Source of the DNA: Lingula anatina
Taxonomy: Eukaryota > Brachiopoda > Lingulata > Lingulida > Lingulidae
Reading direction: 5' to 3'
Length of the DNA: 64,000 nt
Assembly: GCF_001039355.2 (NCBI RefSeq)
Contig: NW_019775014.1
Coordinates: 266,751-330,750, forward strand
Part shown: in pieces, positions 52,001-63,253 of the stretch
Layout: every line of letters starts with the position of its first letter
Position numbering within the stretch: the first letter of the stretch is position 1
Notes under the pieces: model-generated
The model's database searches: none
Told to the model about the DNA's origin: nothing
What the model saw: the letters and a program-made list of their open reading frames with translations, nothing else
Made by a program: the position numbers and the translations under genes

Positions 52001-53349
52001 AACGGACTATCATGTCTGTTGCACTGCTGCATTGTGTAATATGCAATGATTTATTTTGGTAGCGCTCCTTTGGGCGGGTCGAAGCTGCTGCAACTTAACA
52101 CAAAAGCTACCCAGTCCGTTCAGAATGTGGGTAGGTCATTACTCGCCGAATCAACGGCCTACATGTCCTACAAAAAAATTGAACCAAATTGGACAAGTTT
52201 TGACCGATACCTGAAATGTTTTTCCAGATTTAACTCTAAAAACCTATCTCAAGGAATGCCTTGCTGCTTGAGAGCCCTGGTAGCAGCCAAATGAGGTCAG
52301 GCGTAAGAGCGACCGTTGCTGACCAGATACCGACATGATGTTCTTTCGTGGGACGTGTTACCCTTTCATAGATGATAATTTAGATATATGGAGATCTATA
52401 ATATCACTTTAAATGCTTGTCGTATGACTTAGAATAGGCACTGGCGATTTCAATTAATAAACCGATGTCACAGTGACATCAAATAGATCATTAAGCGTTA
52501 TTAGAATACGATTTTAATCATTATTTTCATTTATCAGTCGGCAAAATAGGAAAAAACTGATGAAAAATGATTTTAAAAAATATTCCATATTAAATGTCAA
52601 GTCTGTATTACAGAAGTAACTATTAAAACTTTATATTTGAATTAATACAGTGCCACGAGATATTTCATTATGACCTTCCCAGTAAACAGGAGTATGCTAC
52701 ACACACATGTTTGGTGCAAACTAAATCTATATCATTGTTTTAACAAACAGATAGAAGTTGCCTTCGCGTCTGCCCTAGACATGGTGCACTATGCATCAAG
52801 AGCCATCCCCGAGGTTGAACAAGTTCCCGGGGTGGGGTTTTCTTGCATGTTGTCCGGCAACGGGGTGATGACACGGAAAGACAACGACTTCAACTCAAAA
52901 TGGAACGTAGGCCTCAGCAAACTGGTCTCCAGCGGGAAGTTTAAGAAATTATGCGACGATGCCGCTACAAAACACGGTGAGTCACATGAAACCCGCTCTA
53001 AAAAGCAGTATTCTTCATAACCCGGATATCAGCTGAGATGTTGAAATTGGAAAGCTTTCCTAACTAAAAAGTAAAATACAACAGCCACGGTTACTAGATG
53101 TAACATTTTGTTTTCTAATGATAAACAAGATTAAAATTCAGTCGGCAATAAGTGGTCTCACATAAAAAAACTGTAGGCCTACAGTAATAATATATCATAT
53201 CCTCACTGAACAGAACACACTCGAAAACAGGCGAAATGAAATTGATGCCATTTCATACAACGTTATTTCGTCACAATACTGTATGTTACCTGTAAGTTTA
53301 AAGAACTTTTGTAGGTTCTCGTGGTCACGTGCCCTGCGTTGATGGCTAG
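46966..53349 (+). CDS. Gene E: membrane-anchored solute-binding-protein-like gene, complete
   Basis: Exons: 46943-46990 (ATG at 46966, MEGGTAPA), 48397-48640, 49232-49281, 50270-50365, 51168-51338, 51624-51754, 52751-52976 and 53315-53349. The coding sum is 325 codons plus stop. The second coding exon starts at the first acceptor (TTTTTGTAG), giving AEPSSSGNRILIVL; a second in-frame acceptor at TTCTAGTTCAG matches the one used in gene D. The helix is ILIVLVAVCAVVTIVAIVIA. The stalk is the shortest of the anchored copies. The domain holds FTLAVGHDWGAHQY, DTSGYLAGFHYDLIEA, CTEAGIDC, WYDACVGWFPTIGRVQVFSF, GFIDGFATDEKC, FASALDMVHYASR and TRKDNDFNSKW; the last exon ends CVDG. All eight cysteines and T-x-x-R are present. 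Its lobe-2 exon is almost identical to that of gene D, which suggests a recent duplication or gene conversion. Confidence 0.87.
47256..47545 (+). mobile_element. MITE-like repeat in gene E
   Basis: Second, more decayed member of the family at 41562-41902; its left end reads AAAAGGATAACT while the right end is eroded. Confidence 0.65.
49020..49073. repeat. Poly-T tract
   Basis: Over fifty Ts in the intron of gene E; possibly an old retroposon tail on the other strand. Confidence 0.9.
49404..49616 (+). mobile_element. MITE-like repeat, reverse copy of 11513-11723
   Basis: Near-identical to 11513-11723 in opposite orientation. It lies in the intron between the 50-nt and 96-nt exons of gene E. 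Its last 80 bp are repeated after a single N (49618) at 49619-49698, which looks like an assembly join, not a biological duplication. Confidence 0.7.
51840..52611. repeat. Intron insertion with about 34-bp inverted ends in gene E
   Basis: Arms 51840-51874 and 52578-52611 are reverse complements apart from a 2-bp difference (both include ACTTGACATTTAATATGGAA in left-arm orientation). The interior has a poly-A run (51916-51941) and an 82-codon open frame (52046-52294) that I do not recognise. The matching intron of gene D lacks it, so it entered after the duplication. Confidence 0.6.
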
Positions 53350-54328
53350 AAATACCATGTAGGTATCACCAAAAGCGAAAAAGAGACCGCAGAAGAGGGA
53401 TTACAGAGAGAAAATACTGACAATTAAGACACACCAAAAAGTTTCAAGGGGGTGAAAAGTATTATTTTTGTTATTTCATTATATTATTTTTCATTTCTGT
53501 ATCAAAAAAAGATGAGCTAAATTTACTTGTTATGCGTCATTTTAAATAATAAAATCAATTCTGGGCCTACCCAATGAATATCTACCAAAAGTTTTCGATC
53601 CCGATTAGCAAGAATTAGTCTGTTTTTAGATCCATTTAAACCTGTTTGGTTGAAATAGCGTATTGTTTTTACTCGTTTTTATTTTTACTCAAACATGGAC
53701 AATTAAAAAGATTTTGATAAAATGTTAAAAGATTTTGATAAAATGTTAAAATACGGAATAATTTTTAAGGATGGAAGAACGTGCTGAAAGAATAGCATTC
53801 GAATAAATAGAAGTATTTATAGACGTGTAATGTATAATGAAACAGAGATACTCCTATCTTAGAGACTAAATAACAATGAGAGTGAATCACATCGTTCCAA
53901 TACACCATCAATAATCCCAGATTACATGTACGTGAAAGTTACACGATTAACACAAGAAGGAATGTGCTTTACTATTTCCATTATGCGTAGGTAATACTTA
54001 TTTAGCCTCTTAATCTGTTTTATCATATCCTGATTAGAAACAAAGTTAAACCTCTTAGTAGTAGGACACACGGTATGGTGATACGTTCATAGTCACCTTA
54101 TGTAATAGACAAGCTATACTTTGCTTAAATATTCTAATTAGAAACCAAGAGAAACCTCTTTTGTAGTAGGGCACACGTATGGTGGTTTGTTAATAGTCAC
54201 CTTATTTAATAAACAAGCTATATTTTGCTTAAATGCTGCTTACCTTGTTTTATCTCGACCTCTCCCATCACCCCTACACTCCAACACGACTAATATCACG
54301 TACTTAAACATATTTTGTATTCTGCTAG

Positions 54329-54397
54329 TGGAGTACTGTCAGTCGAAGTGGATTATAACCTTGTTTGAGACATGTTTTAATGACATCACCGCAGCAG
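54329..54397 (+). other. 5' exon of gene F, probably untranslated
   Basis: Near-identical to 45750-45818, with a GTAAGA donor. The next exon (55281-55353) has a stop in the frame that would continue this exon, which supports an untranslated role. Confidence 0.5.
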
Positions 54398-55310
54398 GTA
54401 AGAAAGAGAAAATGTGAGTGTATGCACTTGTGGGCGTTTATGTGAGCGCGTGAATGTGTGTATCTTTTCTGTTATATAGCATTTTGATTGGTTGACTGCT
54501 TGTTTAAACTTTCCTGATTTGTTTTATTTCTGGTCGTCTTCAAATTGCACTGATTCACATAATACATGTGTATATTCATACATACTTTAAATATACCCTC
54601 AATATATAAATATTGAGAGCAACTTTCTGTATGTAACCTGTAAACACTGTTTTGTGTGTGAAATTCTAGAAAAAAGTGATGAAAAGTTTGCAATTCTTTT
54701 TTTTTTATATTGAAGATCCTAAGCAACCGCCTGCGCTCTCTGTCCCCACATGACTGAAGATTTATATAATCCCTTTCCAAATAAATTGTCACCCATACCG
54801 CAATTTTGAACATTGCCAGGAGGGCACCAAAAATTAGATCTTACTAAATTTTGATTAACAGCAGACAACCTATCATAGTGTAAGTTGGCGACGTAAGTAG
54901 TAGAGCATTGATATACCTAGCTTGACCTTTGAAATATCCCAACACCAATTATCTTTTAAATATTAATTAAGATGGTGTACCAGAACTATGGCATTTACGC
55001 TAGCCAACAATTGGGCAATAATACTGTTCTCAGGTTGAAGCAGGTTCAGCGTTGTCACAAGTGATGGACGCACAATGGGTTTGGAGAACAGCTTGTGAGA
55101 AGTATATTTCCAAATTTCTGCCTCTGGTCGACAGGACGCACCCCACATAGTTTAAGGTGTGAGGTGTATTGGCTACCACGGTGTAGGAGAGCTGGTAGTG
55201 GTCAACCAATGCATTTCAGCCCTTTTAATGTAACAAACTGTCTTTATATTTGATTTAAAAACTCTCATTTTCTGTTTTAGAGTTTGTAGCATTCCCTTAA
55301 CCGACATTTG

Positions 55311-58300
55311 ATGCAGAAATTTGAAATTATGGAAGGTGGCACTACTCCTGCAGGTAACTTACACTGTATGAAGTAAGAGTAAATACCCTGTTAAGAATAT
55401 AACTTATCAAAATATCATTGTATAAAATACAAGGCCATTTCCTTAACCGGGGTACAAATTCAAAATCAATATTATCATCATCATCATCATGTTAGTATGG
55501 CCCATCCACGTCCCACTCACGTAATATTTGCAGCTGTCCAGCATTTTCCTCTTTGTCTTATGTCATCCTGCTTCTTTTTCTCCACGAATTTCCTGTTACC
55601 AGTTGCTCTATAATATCTCTTTTTATTACATTGAGTAGCTTGGCATTTCTCGTCCGGTTGGTAAAAGTATTTGCTTCCTACGCTGTCCTGGCTTCGTGGA
55701 TGGTACAACTGTGTTGGAGGCATGTGTTGTCAGCTGCTATAAGCAACATCCAACAGACAGCAAATGAAAGCATCGCCAGGATTGAGGGAATTTTTTTTTT
55801 GTCTCAATGCCATAAAAAACAAATCTATGGCAGTAATGAATATAAATCTTACCAAATCTGTGCCAGAACGTTGATCAGTTGATATCAGGGGGACTAATAC
55901 CAGTTAAGTGTCTCATTACAAACCTTTGGCTTTTTTGATTATTATTATTATTATTTAAAATTTATTTTAAATACTAATGATCTGCGTTTTTGACGGAACA
56001 TACACGGTTCTATGTAGCATTTTCGTTCTTGTTTCTATTGATACGGTTTGTTATGTTCTTCATTTGGTGAAATGGTGTTTTTGGTTGTCCAAGTCTTTGC
56101 GATATTTCTGTTGAAACTCTGCCATCTGAAATAATGAAAGTGCCTAGGTATTAAATAGAGCGACTTAAAGTTTTAATTTAGCACTTTTTGTGTAGATGCT
56201 ACAGACAGGAGCAATTGTATCTGACAACCATTATCTCTGTCCTTATAATATTCAGATCCAGACCATTCTCTCTACTCTCTGACATAACTGTTTGCAGTAT
56301 ACGGGTTACAGGTTGTTATCATAATCTGCTATAAGCACTGTGTAATCACCATATATTATTTGCCATATGGGGTAGAAGACAAAAACCGCCTCTTGAAAGG
56401 TTAAAATTACCAGTGGTATAGTGTAGTATAACATATATGTATTATTGTTATTATCTATTGTACTATTCCATCTCTAATTGTTCACATTTGTCCTGGTTTA
56501 TACTTTATCTTCAGTGATTTATTATACAAAATTTTGGTTTGAATCTTCATGGAGTTTTAACATATAATTAATGGCAACAAAATGTCAATTAACAATGCTG
56601 TTTTTCTAGCTGGGTCTTCTAGTTCAGGTAACAGAAATTTGATAGTACTGGTAGCAGTGTGTGCAATCGTCGCCGTAATAGCTATAGTTATAGCTGTAGT
56701 GGCAGTATCGAGATACTCGACCACTCCAAACATCACCATCCTAGGCGACCAAACGACAATAGGTGGCAGCACCTCTGGCCAAGGATCGTCTGCTGATAGT
56801 TCTGGTAGGAGCTCTGGCTCAGCAGTCTCATCATCATCTGGAGGACGGATCTTCACGATTGCTATAGGGCTTGATATAGGCGCTTTAGAATATAGGTAGG
56901 TAAAATTTTCCGTGCGCATTAAAGGTATTACAAAGTTATCTCTGCATATTAAAGAGGTGAAAAAGCATGAAGTGTAACATGCAACTTTTACAGCAGGCCC
57001 CCAAAACCACACAAGTCTGACTTTCAATAAGTTTTATATGGTGACTTGACAAACAAGGTGTTTGCTATTCAAATTTGTCAAAAAAATACAATAAGAAGAT
57101 ACTTATTACTTGCCATGTAATAAAAAGAAATACATTTCAATAAAATGTGAGCTAAGGAAAACCGAAAAATCAGAAAATTACAAAACTAATTTATCTGAAA
57201 CCAGAAACTATTACATAACTGAATTTAGAAAGCATTTAAAATCAAGATTGTAAGTACCAAACTATATATTTTTCGTAATATTTGTCAAAATTCTACTTTG
57301 GAAACTGTACTCTGTGTCTGTATATGTAGTTATTTTCAAACTTTTGTAGTCTGCATTGTCTTTTCATCTTACAGGAAAGTTTGATAAAAATGGCGTGGTA
57401 TCGGTAATATCAGCAGTAAGAGGTTAGAGGGTGTTTATAAACTTTACCGAACACGGTTACTTCTGCTGGTGTTAATAACTGTGGAGAAAAATTCTGTCGT
57501 GTTATACCTGTGATGTTTTCATTTTCAGAGACACCTCTGGCTACTTGGCAGGCTTTCATTTGGATTTAATTGACGCGGGTAAATAGAAATTCATTTTAAC
57601 CTATACGTTGATGTTTTAGAACTTAATCACTGCTTATTCCCCATCATCCTCTCTGCCAGTCCAAATCAATGAAAGATGCATGTTTACACATTCATACATG
57701 TAGTTTACCAAGATGGAAAGCAAATGGAATACATTATTTTTTGGGGATATTATGATTTTGGGGTCAAATATTGCAAAGAAAGCCAAGACAATTTAAATTT
57801 AAAAATTCCTACAGTTTGCACCGAGGCTGGCATGGACTGTCGTACTATATGGGACAAGCATACCAACTGCTGGGACACCACCCCAGGACAACCCTCACAC
57901 GGCGGCCAGGGTACGTGGAGTGTTTTAGTGATGTCTTGTTGACTACACCATTTCAGAATCTTTCATTTTCATCTCATTTTTATTAATATCTTGCATTTTA
58001 TTATTAACGTGATAAACATTTTTATCCCCTTGGACACAGCGTAAATTGATACAAGTCCACCGCTTAATTAATGTGAATTGCTAAAAAACTTCCCTTTTTT
58101 CACAATTAAAATGAAACGTTGGTCTTGACAAAAAATGACTTTCTGGCTCAAAATCTTTTAGACCGGCATTATTCATGTAAACGCTGTAAGCAAACATCTC
58201 TATAGCGTTGGAATTATTCTACATTTCAGGTTTGATGGGCCGTTGGTATGATGCCTGCACCGGCTGGTTTCGTACCTTAGAGAGGATCCAGGTGTTCAGT

Positions 58301-59450
58301 TTTTCTTCGTCATTCTTTAAGGCCCCGATCAGCTATTTATATATGAAGACGGGGAACGCTGCTTCGTTTCCTTCCAAAAATTTAGCTAACAAGAAAATTG
58401 GTAAATGGCATTTATTAGCCAAAGCATAAAACTTTGATAAGCATTAGTGTTTCAAGCTTAAGCCAAGGTTTTAGGCTGCGCACTTGTTAATGACATTATA
58501 CGCTATTTAACAAAGAGTATCATCAGTACTGTTACGTATTCATTGTTACAACTGTGGTTTCTTGGAACAACAGATTATTTAGGCAAATGAAGTTACTAAC
58601 TGCTATAGCACATTTATGGAGGTTTGGTAAATGAATAAATAAATAAATAATAAATGAATAAATGGATAAATTTGAAAGAAATCAAATCAACTGTATTGTT
58701 TTAGGTTTCGTTGATGGGTGGTTTAGTGATGAAAAGTGTCTGTCCAGATGGACTGACGTAACAGGTCAGGACAATATGACCAGCGACCACGTTAATAACC
58801 TTGAAAATATCGTAGCCAAGTTGAAAAGTGACGAGGTATGATAATTAACATGTCTGATTTTGACCTTAAAATATAGATCAGTGTTCGATATCTATATTGT
58901 TAAGAATGTCGAGTTTGGTTTAATAATATTTACCGTTTTATCAGTGGCATTCAATTTCCTTGTTAAGTTCCCTATTACATTAATGTGCAATGCAATGTTT
59001 AATTATGCTCTTCTTGATTTATGGAATTTTGAAAATTATATTTAACCCCTTATCACTAACAGATAGATGTAGCATTTGTACCTGCAGTCCACATGACAGG
59101 CTACACATCAAGAGCCAACCCTGAGATTGAACAAGTCCCTTGGGGTGGTTTTTATTGCACGCTGGCTGGCAACGGAATGATGACACGGAAAGACAACGAC
59201 TTCAACTCCTATTGGAACGTAGGGTTCAACAAACTGGTCTCCAGCGGGAAGTTTAAGAAATTATGCGACGCAGCGGTTGTTAAACACGGTGAGTCACAAG
59301 AAACTTCGGAAAAAAAGAAAGTACAGGCAATCACGCAACATAAGCTGTTTGACAATTTTTTAGCTCGAGTTATAATTGTAACTTCTTAGATTCAAAATAA
59401 TAAACCGTTCTCTAGGTTCCCGTGGTCCCTTGGACTGCGTCGACGGCTAG
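55311..59450 (+). CDS. Gene F: diverged membrane-anchored solute-binding-protein-like gene, complete
   Basis: Exons: 55311-55353 (conserved ATG at 55329, MEGGTTPA), 56610-56895, 57529-57578, 57815-57910, 58230-58400, 58705-58835, 59063-59288 and 59416-59450. 339 codons from 55329 plus stop, in frame throughout. One transmembrane helix and a Ser-rich stalk precede the domain. It keeps the cysteines, T-x-x-R (TLERIQVFSF), DTSGYLAGFHLDLIDA and the CVDG end. It departs from the family at usually fixed sites: GLDIGALEY replaces GHD-x-GAHEY (both histidines lost), and lobe 2 reads FVPAVHMTGYTSR where others have F-S/T-x-x-D-M. The second coding exon ends AG/GTAGG where D and E have AT/GTAGG. It may bind a different ligand or be losing function, though no stop or frameshift is present. 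Confidence 0.85.
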
Positions 59451-59845
59451 CACTATCATCTGGATACACCATATCAAAACTGAAGAAGAGAGAGACATTG
59501 GACCCCAAGTACCAACGTACAAACTAAATCCGTCAGAAAATCAGTTCCATTTGTTTATTGTATTTTCCAAGGCCGTCAAGTCATCTTTGGACAGGGAGTG
59601 TGTGAGATATATGTTCATTATACATACTAAAGTCACCACTGTGTTCATACACAGTTACTATCGAAAGATAGCATCTCCCCTGTTCTCATCTGAAACAATA
59701 GGATTGTCGGCCAGTGGACCTTTCCACTTGGGAATGCATTTTGTATAATATCCCAGTACTAGTATCTATATTCAACTTTATTTTTGAATTATTTCGAGGA
59801 ATATACTACAACTCTAAAATTGATATGTATATATTATAGATCTAG

Positions 59846-59851
59846 AATAAA
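59846..59851 (+). terminator. Candidate polyadenylation signal of gene F
   Basis: AATAAA about 396 nt past the gene F stop codon in an AT-rich stretch. Confidence 0.3.
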
Positions 59852-60083
59852 TATATATTTCTTTTTTCTATGATCACTATTCAACTGATCAAAAGTCCTT
59901 GGTAAAACGAAAATCGCTTGTAGAAAGTAAACTTTACAATTTCACAGCTTTACTCTTTTTCATTTTTACTACTCTGCTTTTTATATTTTAAAGAGGCTAT
60001 ATTTGTGACTATACAAAAACGTGCACGACCTTGCACTTCATTGCCAGTGGTATTTGTCTGCTTGAAATTTTCTTGCGTTCTGA

Positions 60084-60490
60084 CCATGACCAGGATAATA
60101 GCGCGAAAAGACAACGCTTAAAATGGAACGCGGACTACTAACAATATCACGATCGGAGATAAACCATCAAGAGGTCGGACTGGAAAAGGGAGATTACAAA
60201 GAAAGAACCACATACGGGATCCCAAACAACTAGACCTGTCAAAAAAAGTTCACTCTTATCGGTTTGTTGCATATTTCACAGAAGACCCCGGCGCCATGTT
60301 TGGACAAGGCGTGATTAAGATACAGGTACATGTTCAATATGTATCACCACCCCCACCATTAACATGTTCATATAGAGTAACCCTTTGGAAAATAAAACTA
60401 AAAAGATATTGACCAGATCATCCAGATGAGAGGTCTCACCTAAAACAATATCAACCCTCTCTGGAGCATTAGGTTTGTCGACCTGTGCAC
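60084..60490 (+). pseudogene. Degraded 3' remnant of a seventh family copy
   Basis: At 60084-60136 the DNA resembles the TRKDNDF...KWN part of the lobe-2 exon (GAAAAGACAACG, then AAAATGGAACG) with a deletion that breaks the frame. From about 60150 it continues like the sequence after the last exon of gene D, and 60326-60480 matches 44028-44170 (TGTTCA-TATGTAT, GAGTAACCCT, ATATCAACCCTCTC). So a further array unit has decayed here and lost most of its exons. Confidence 0.65.
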
Positions 60491-61100
60491 CTTTCTGAGA
60501 TTTCCACAACATTTTTCATTCTGTTTATTATTACAGTATCTATATTCAAGGAACCTTTTAATATTTTTTCTGAGAAAACTTTTAAATCATATCAAGGAAA
60601 GTACCACAGGACTAAATCTGATAAATACATGTTGTATGTATTCAAGAGTACATCGTATATTTTTTCCGTTATCGTTATCCATCATATCCATAGATTTAAC
60701 TCTCCTTGTAAAAAGTAAACGTTAGTTTTTTTCTTGTTAACAATATCTAACTGTCATTTTTTGTTCGTTGCGACTTCCACTGACCTCCAATAAACAGATT
60801 TTGCAAATTATTTCGCTAATTTGTGATATTAGCTAGCTCCGTGTGAACGGCAAATAGAAAACTGACGTGTTTGACATTAACTGTACGGACGCCTAAGAGA
60901 AAACTGACGTGTTTGGCATTAACTCTGTACGAACGACAAATAGAAATACGGCGTTTATAGCTTACACGATGACGTGTGTGACGAACATGACGAGAGGGTG
61001 ACTTGAAGAAACGGAACACTGTTGATATCAATGTAACCTTGGCGCAGATATTTGACCCACGATCTATTCATTAGCAAAAAAAAAAAAAAAAAAAAAAAAN

Positions 61101-63253
61101 TTCAGAAAGGTACCATTCCGATGTAGTGACTTCCACAGCATTAGTTAACTTCCCTGATAAAACAAATGCAATTTTGTCAGAAATTGATTTTAATGACACT
61201 GAGATCAAAGTAATAATCGATGATATGGATGCATCTAAGGCAAGTGGTCCGGACTCGGTGACGATAAAAATGTTAAAACTAAGCAAAGATGTTGTTGTGA
61301 AACCATTATGTATTTTATTTAATTATATTATTCAATCTAACACCTACCCTGACCTGTGGAAAATGGCGTTTATTTGCCCGATTTATAAGAAAGGTGACAG
61401 AAGTTGCATAGATAACTATAGACCAGTGTCACTTTTGAGCGTCTTATCCAAACTTTTGGAAAAAATTATTTATAAAAGGATGATTAATCATGTCGTTAAC
61501 AATAATTTATTGTTTGAAAAACAATCCGGGTTTCTTAAGGGTCATAGCACTGAACACCAATTACTGGCAATTCAAAATTTGATTAGATCTAACTTTAGAA
61601 AGGGCCGAGATGTAAGAGGAATATTTCTTGATATTTCAGCCGCTTTTGATAAAGTTCCGCATAGTTTATTACTAATCAAGCTGTCAGCCTATGGTATTAA
61701 AGGTAACCTACTGTCACTATTATCCTCTTATTTGAGCGATAGAAAAGTTAAAGTCCGTATCAACGGCACGTTATCTGAATCTTCCAACGAATCTTACATC
61801 AACACTAGTGTTCCACAAGGCAGCATTCTCGGTCCTCTTCTTTTTCTTCTATATATAAATGATTTAGCAGACAACCTTTCTTCAGATTGTTTTCTATATG
61901 CTGACGACACGTCTATTTTTCAATCTTCTATTCCTTCTGACAGCCAGTCGCACGATGCACTTCAATCCGACCTCTCAAAGCTCGAGGAATGGTCTAACAG
62001 GTGGAAACTGGAGTTCAAACCTGATAAGAGTTGTGAGGTTATATTCTCTACTAAGGTTACAGCGAATAAATACAGAAATCTAATATTATGTGATTTAACG
62101 ATACCCCGGAAATCATTCCACAAACATCTCGGATTCGTACTAGATTCAAAACTGTCTTGTGCCGAGCATATAAGTTATCTAGCTACTAAGGCCCAAAAGG
62201 CCCTGAATCCTCTTAAGTCCCTGTCCCACAGGCTCAGATCTAGGCACTTGAATATACTATATAACGCTTACGTTCTGTCTCTGCTTGATTACTGCGACAT
62301 CCTATATCACTCAGCAACTAAAAGGAATCTTTCCAAACTTTCTTCTATTCACTATCAAGCTGGTCTGCTTGTTTTAGGTGCTCTGCCCGGTTCGAACACA
62401 ATCAAAGTGCTTAGAGAGCTGAACTGGGCTACTTTGGAAAACCGTAGAATAATGCATGCAAAAAAGGTTATGTTCACTATCCATCACAATATGGCTCCTA
62501 CATATATTATTAAAGATTTCCGGTCTTTTAAAAATCTAATAACCCCGCAAACAAGAGAGTCCTCGTATAGAGATTACATCATCCCAGCCAAGTTTACATT
62601 TCAGGGTCCTGAATACTTACTCGTGTCTTCATGGAATAGTCTCAGTCTCGAACGAAAGTATACCCCAAATATCGCGTTATTCAAGCATTCTCTGAAATCC
62701 GAACTATTTTCTGGTTCGTTATCTACTACCACCCTAAAGTTAGAAAGAAAGAATGAAAAATATCTAAACCGTGCGCGTGTAGATCTATTGTTCAAATCCC
62801 AATTATATAACCACAACTGGGACTCGGTAAATTCTCCGAACTGCTCTTGTGGGAAACCTGAGACTATACGCCATTTTTTCTTCCAGTGCCCACGGAGGCA
62901 GTTGAAGTATCGTGATTTTCATTTGTCTATTCAGAATGTCCTGGGCGCTAACAATACAAATTTTAGAACGCAGCTTGATAAGATTTCTTTGTTTCTACAC
63001 GGCCACAAAACTTTAACAACTGGACAGAATGATAAAATATTCGATATTGTCTCGACGTTTTTAATTGATAATGCTTAATTGCTTTTATAAGTTCACCCTC
63101 CCGACCCTCCTTCTCTTGATCAACTAATATATCACTTCCCGCATATATCGCCCGTGCCTTTCCCTGTAGTGCCCTTCCCTGTTGCTCTCCTTTACAACAA
63201 TAAGTACTATTTAGTGTTATCATAACTATAATCATTACCTATATATAATCATA
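61101..63253 (+). mobile_element. 5'-truncated non-LTR retrotransposon
   Basis: Open frame runs from the single N at 61100 (after a long A-run) to 63078, then an AT-rich 3' tail to the gap at 63254. The upstream endonuclease part is missing, either by 5' truncation or at the assembly join. Jockey/CR1-like group; clade not assigned. Confidence 0.8.
61126..63078 (+). CDS. Reverse transcriptase of the non-LTR retrotransposon (N-terminally truncated)
   Basis: 650 residues with a full reverse transcriptase domain: ASGPDSVTIKML (about 39-50), FICPIYKKGDRSCIDNYRP, FLDISAAFDKVPHS (about 167-180), SVPQGSILGPLLFLLYINDL and the catalytic YADD (258-261). The C terminus has a Cys/His cluster (NCSCGKPETIRHFFFQCP, about 568-587) typical of several non-LTR clades. 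No stop interrupts it. The frame is open upstream to the N at 61100, so the apparent GTG start is not real. Confidence 0.85.
   Translation: MTSTALVNFPDKTNAILSEIDFNDTEIKVIIDDMDASKASGPDSVTIKMLKLSKDVVVKPLCILFNYIIQSNTYPDLWKMAFICPIYKKGDRSCIDNYRPVSLLSVLSKLLEKIIYKRMINHVVNNNLLFEKQSGFLKGHSTEHQLLAIQNLIRSNFRKGRDVRGIFLDISAAFDKVPHSLLLIKLSAYGIKGNLLSLLSSYLSDRKVKVRINGTLSESSNESYINTSVPQGSILGPLLFLLYINDLADNLSSDCFLYADDTSIFQSSIPSDSQSHDALQSDLSKLEEWSNRWKLEFKPDKSCEVIFSTKVTANKYRNLILCDLTIPRKSFHKHLGFVLDSKLSCAEHISYLATKAQKALNPLKSLSHRLRSRHLNILYNAYVLSLLDYCDILYHSATKRNLSKLSSIHYQAGLLVLGALPGSNTIKVLRELNWATLENRRIMHAKKVMFTIHHNMAPTYIIKDFRSFKNLITPQTRESSYRDYIIPAKFTFQGPEYLLVSSWNSLSLERKYTPNIALFKHSLKSELFSGSLSTTTLKLERKNEKYLNRARVDLLFKSQLYNHNWDSVNSPNCSCGKPETIRHFFFQCPRRQLKYRDFHLSIQNVLGANNTNFRTQLDKISLFLHGHKTLTTGQNDKIFDIVSTFLIDNA

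Noticed and set aside
48-59450. Bacterial contamination as the source of the solute-binding domains
   Set aside because: The domain is split by GT-AG introns with conserved phases in six copies, with animal-type repeats inside the introns.
48-59450. Ionotropic glutamate receptor genes
   Set aside because: The domain is continuous from lobe 1 to lobe 2 with no pore or extra transmembrane helices, and ends at a short exon with a stop codon.
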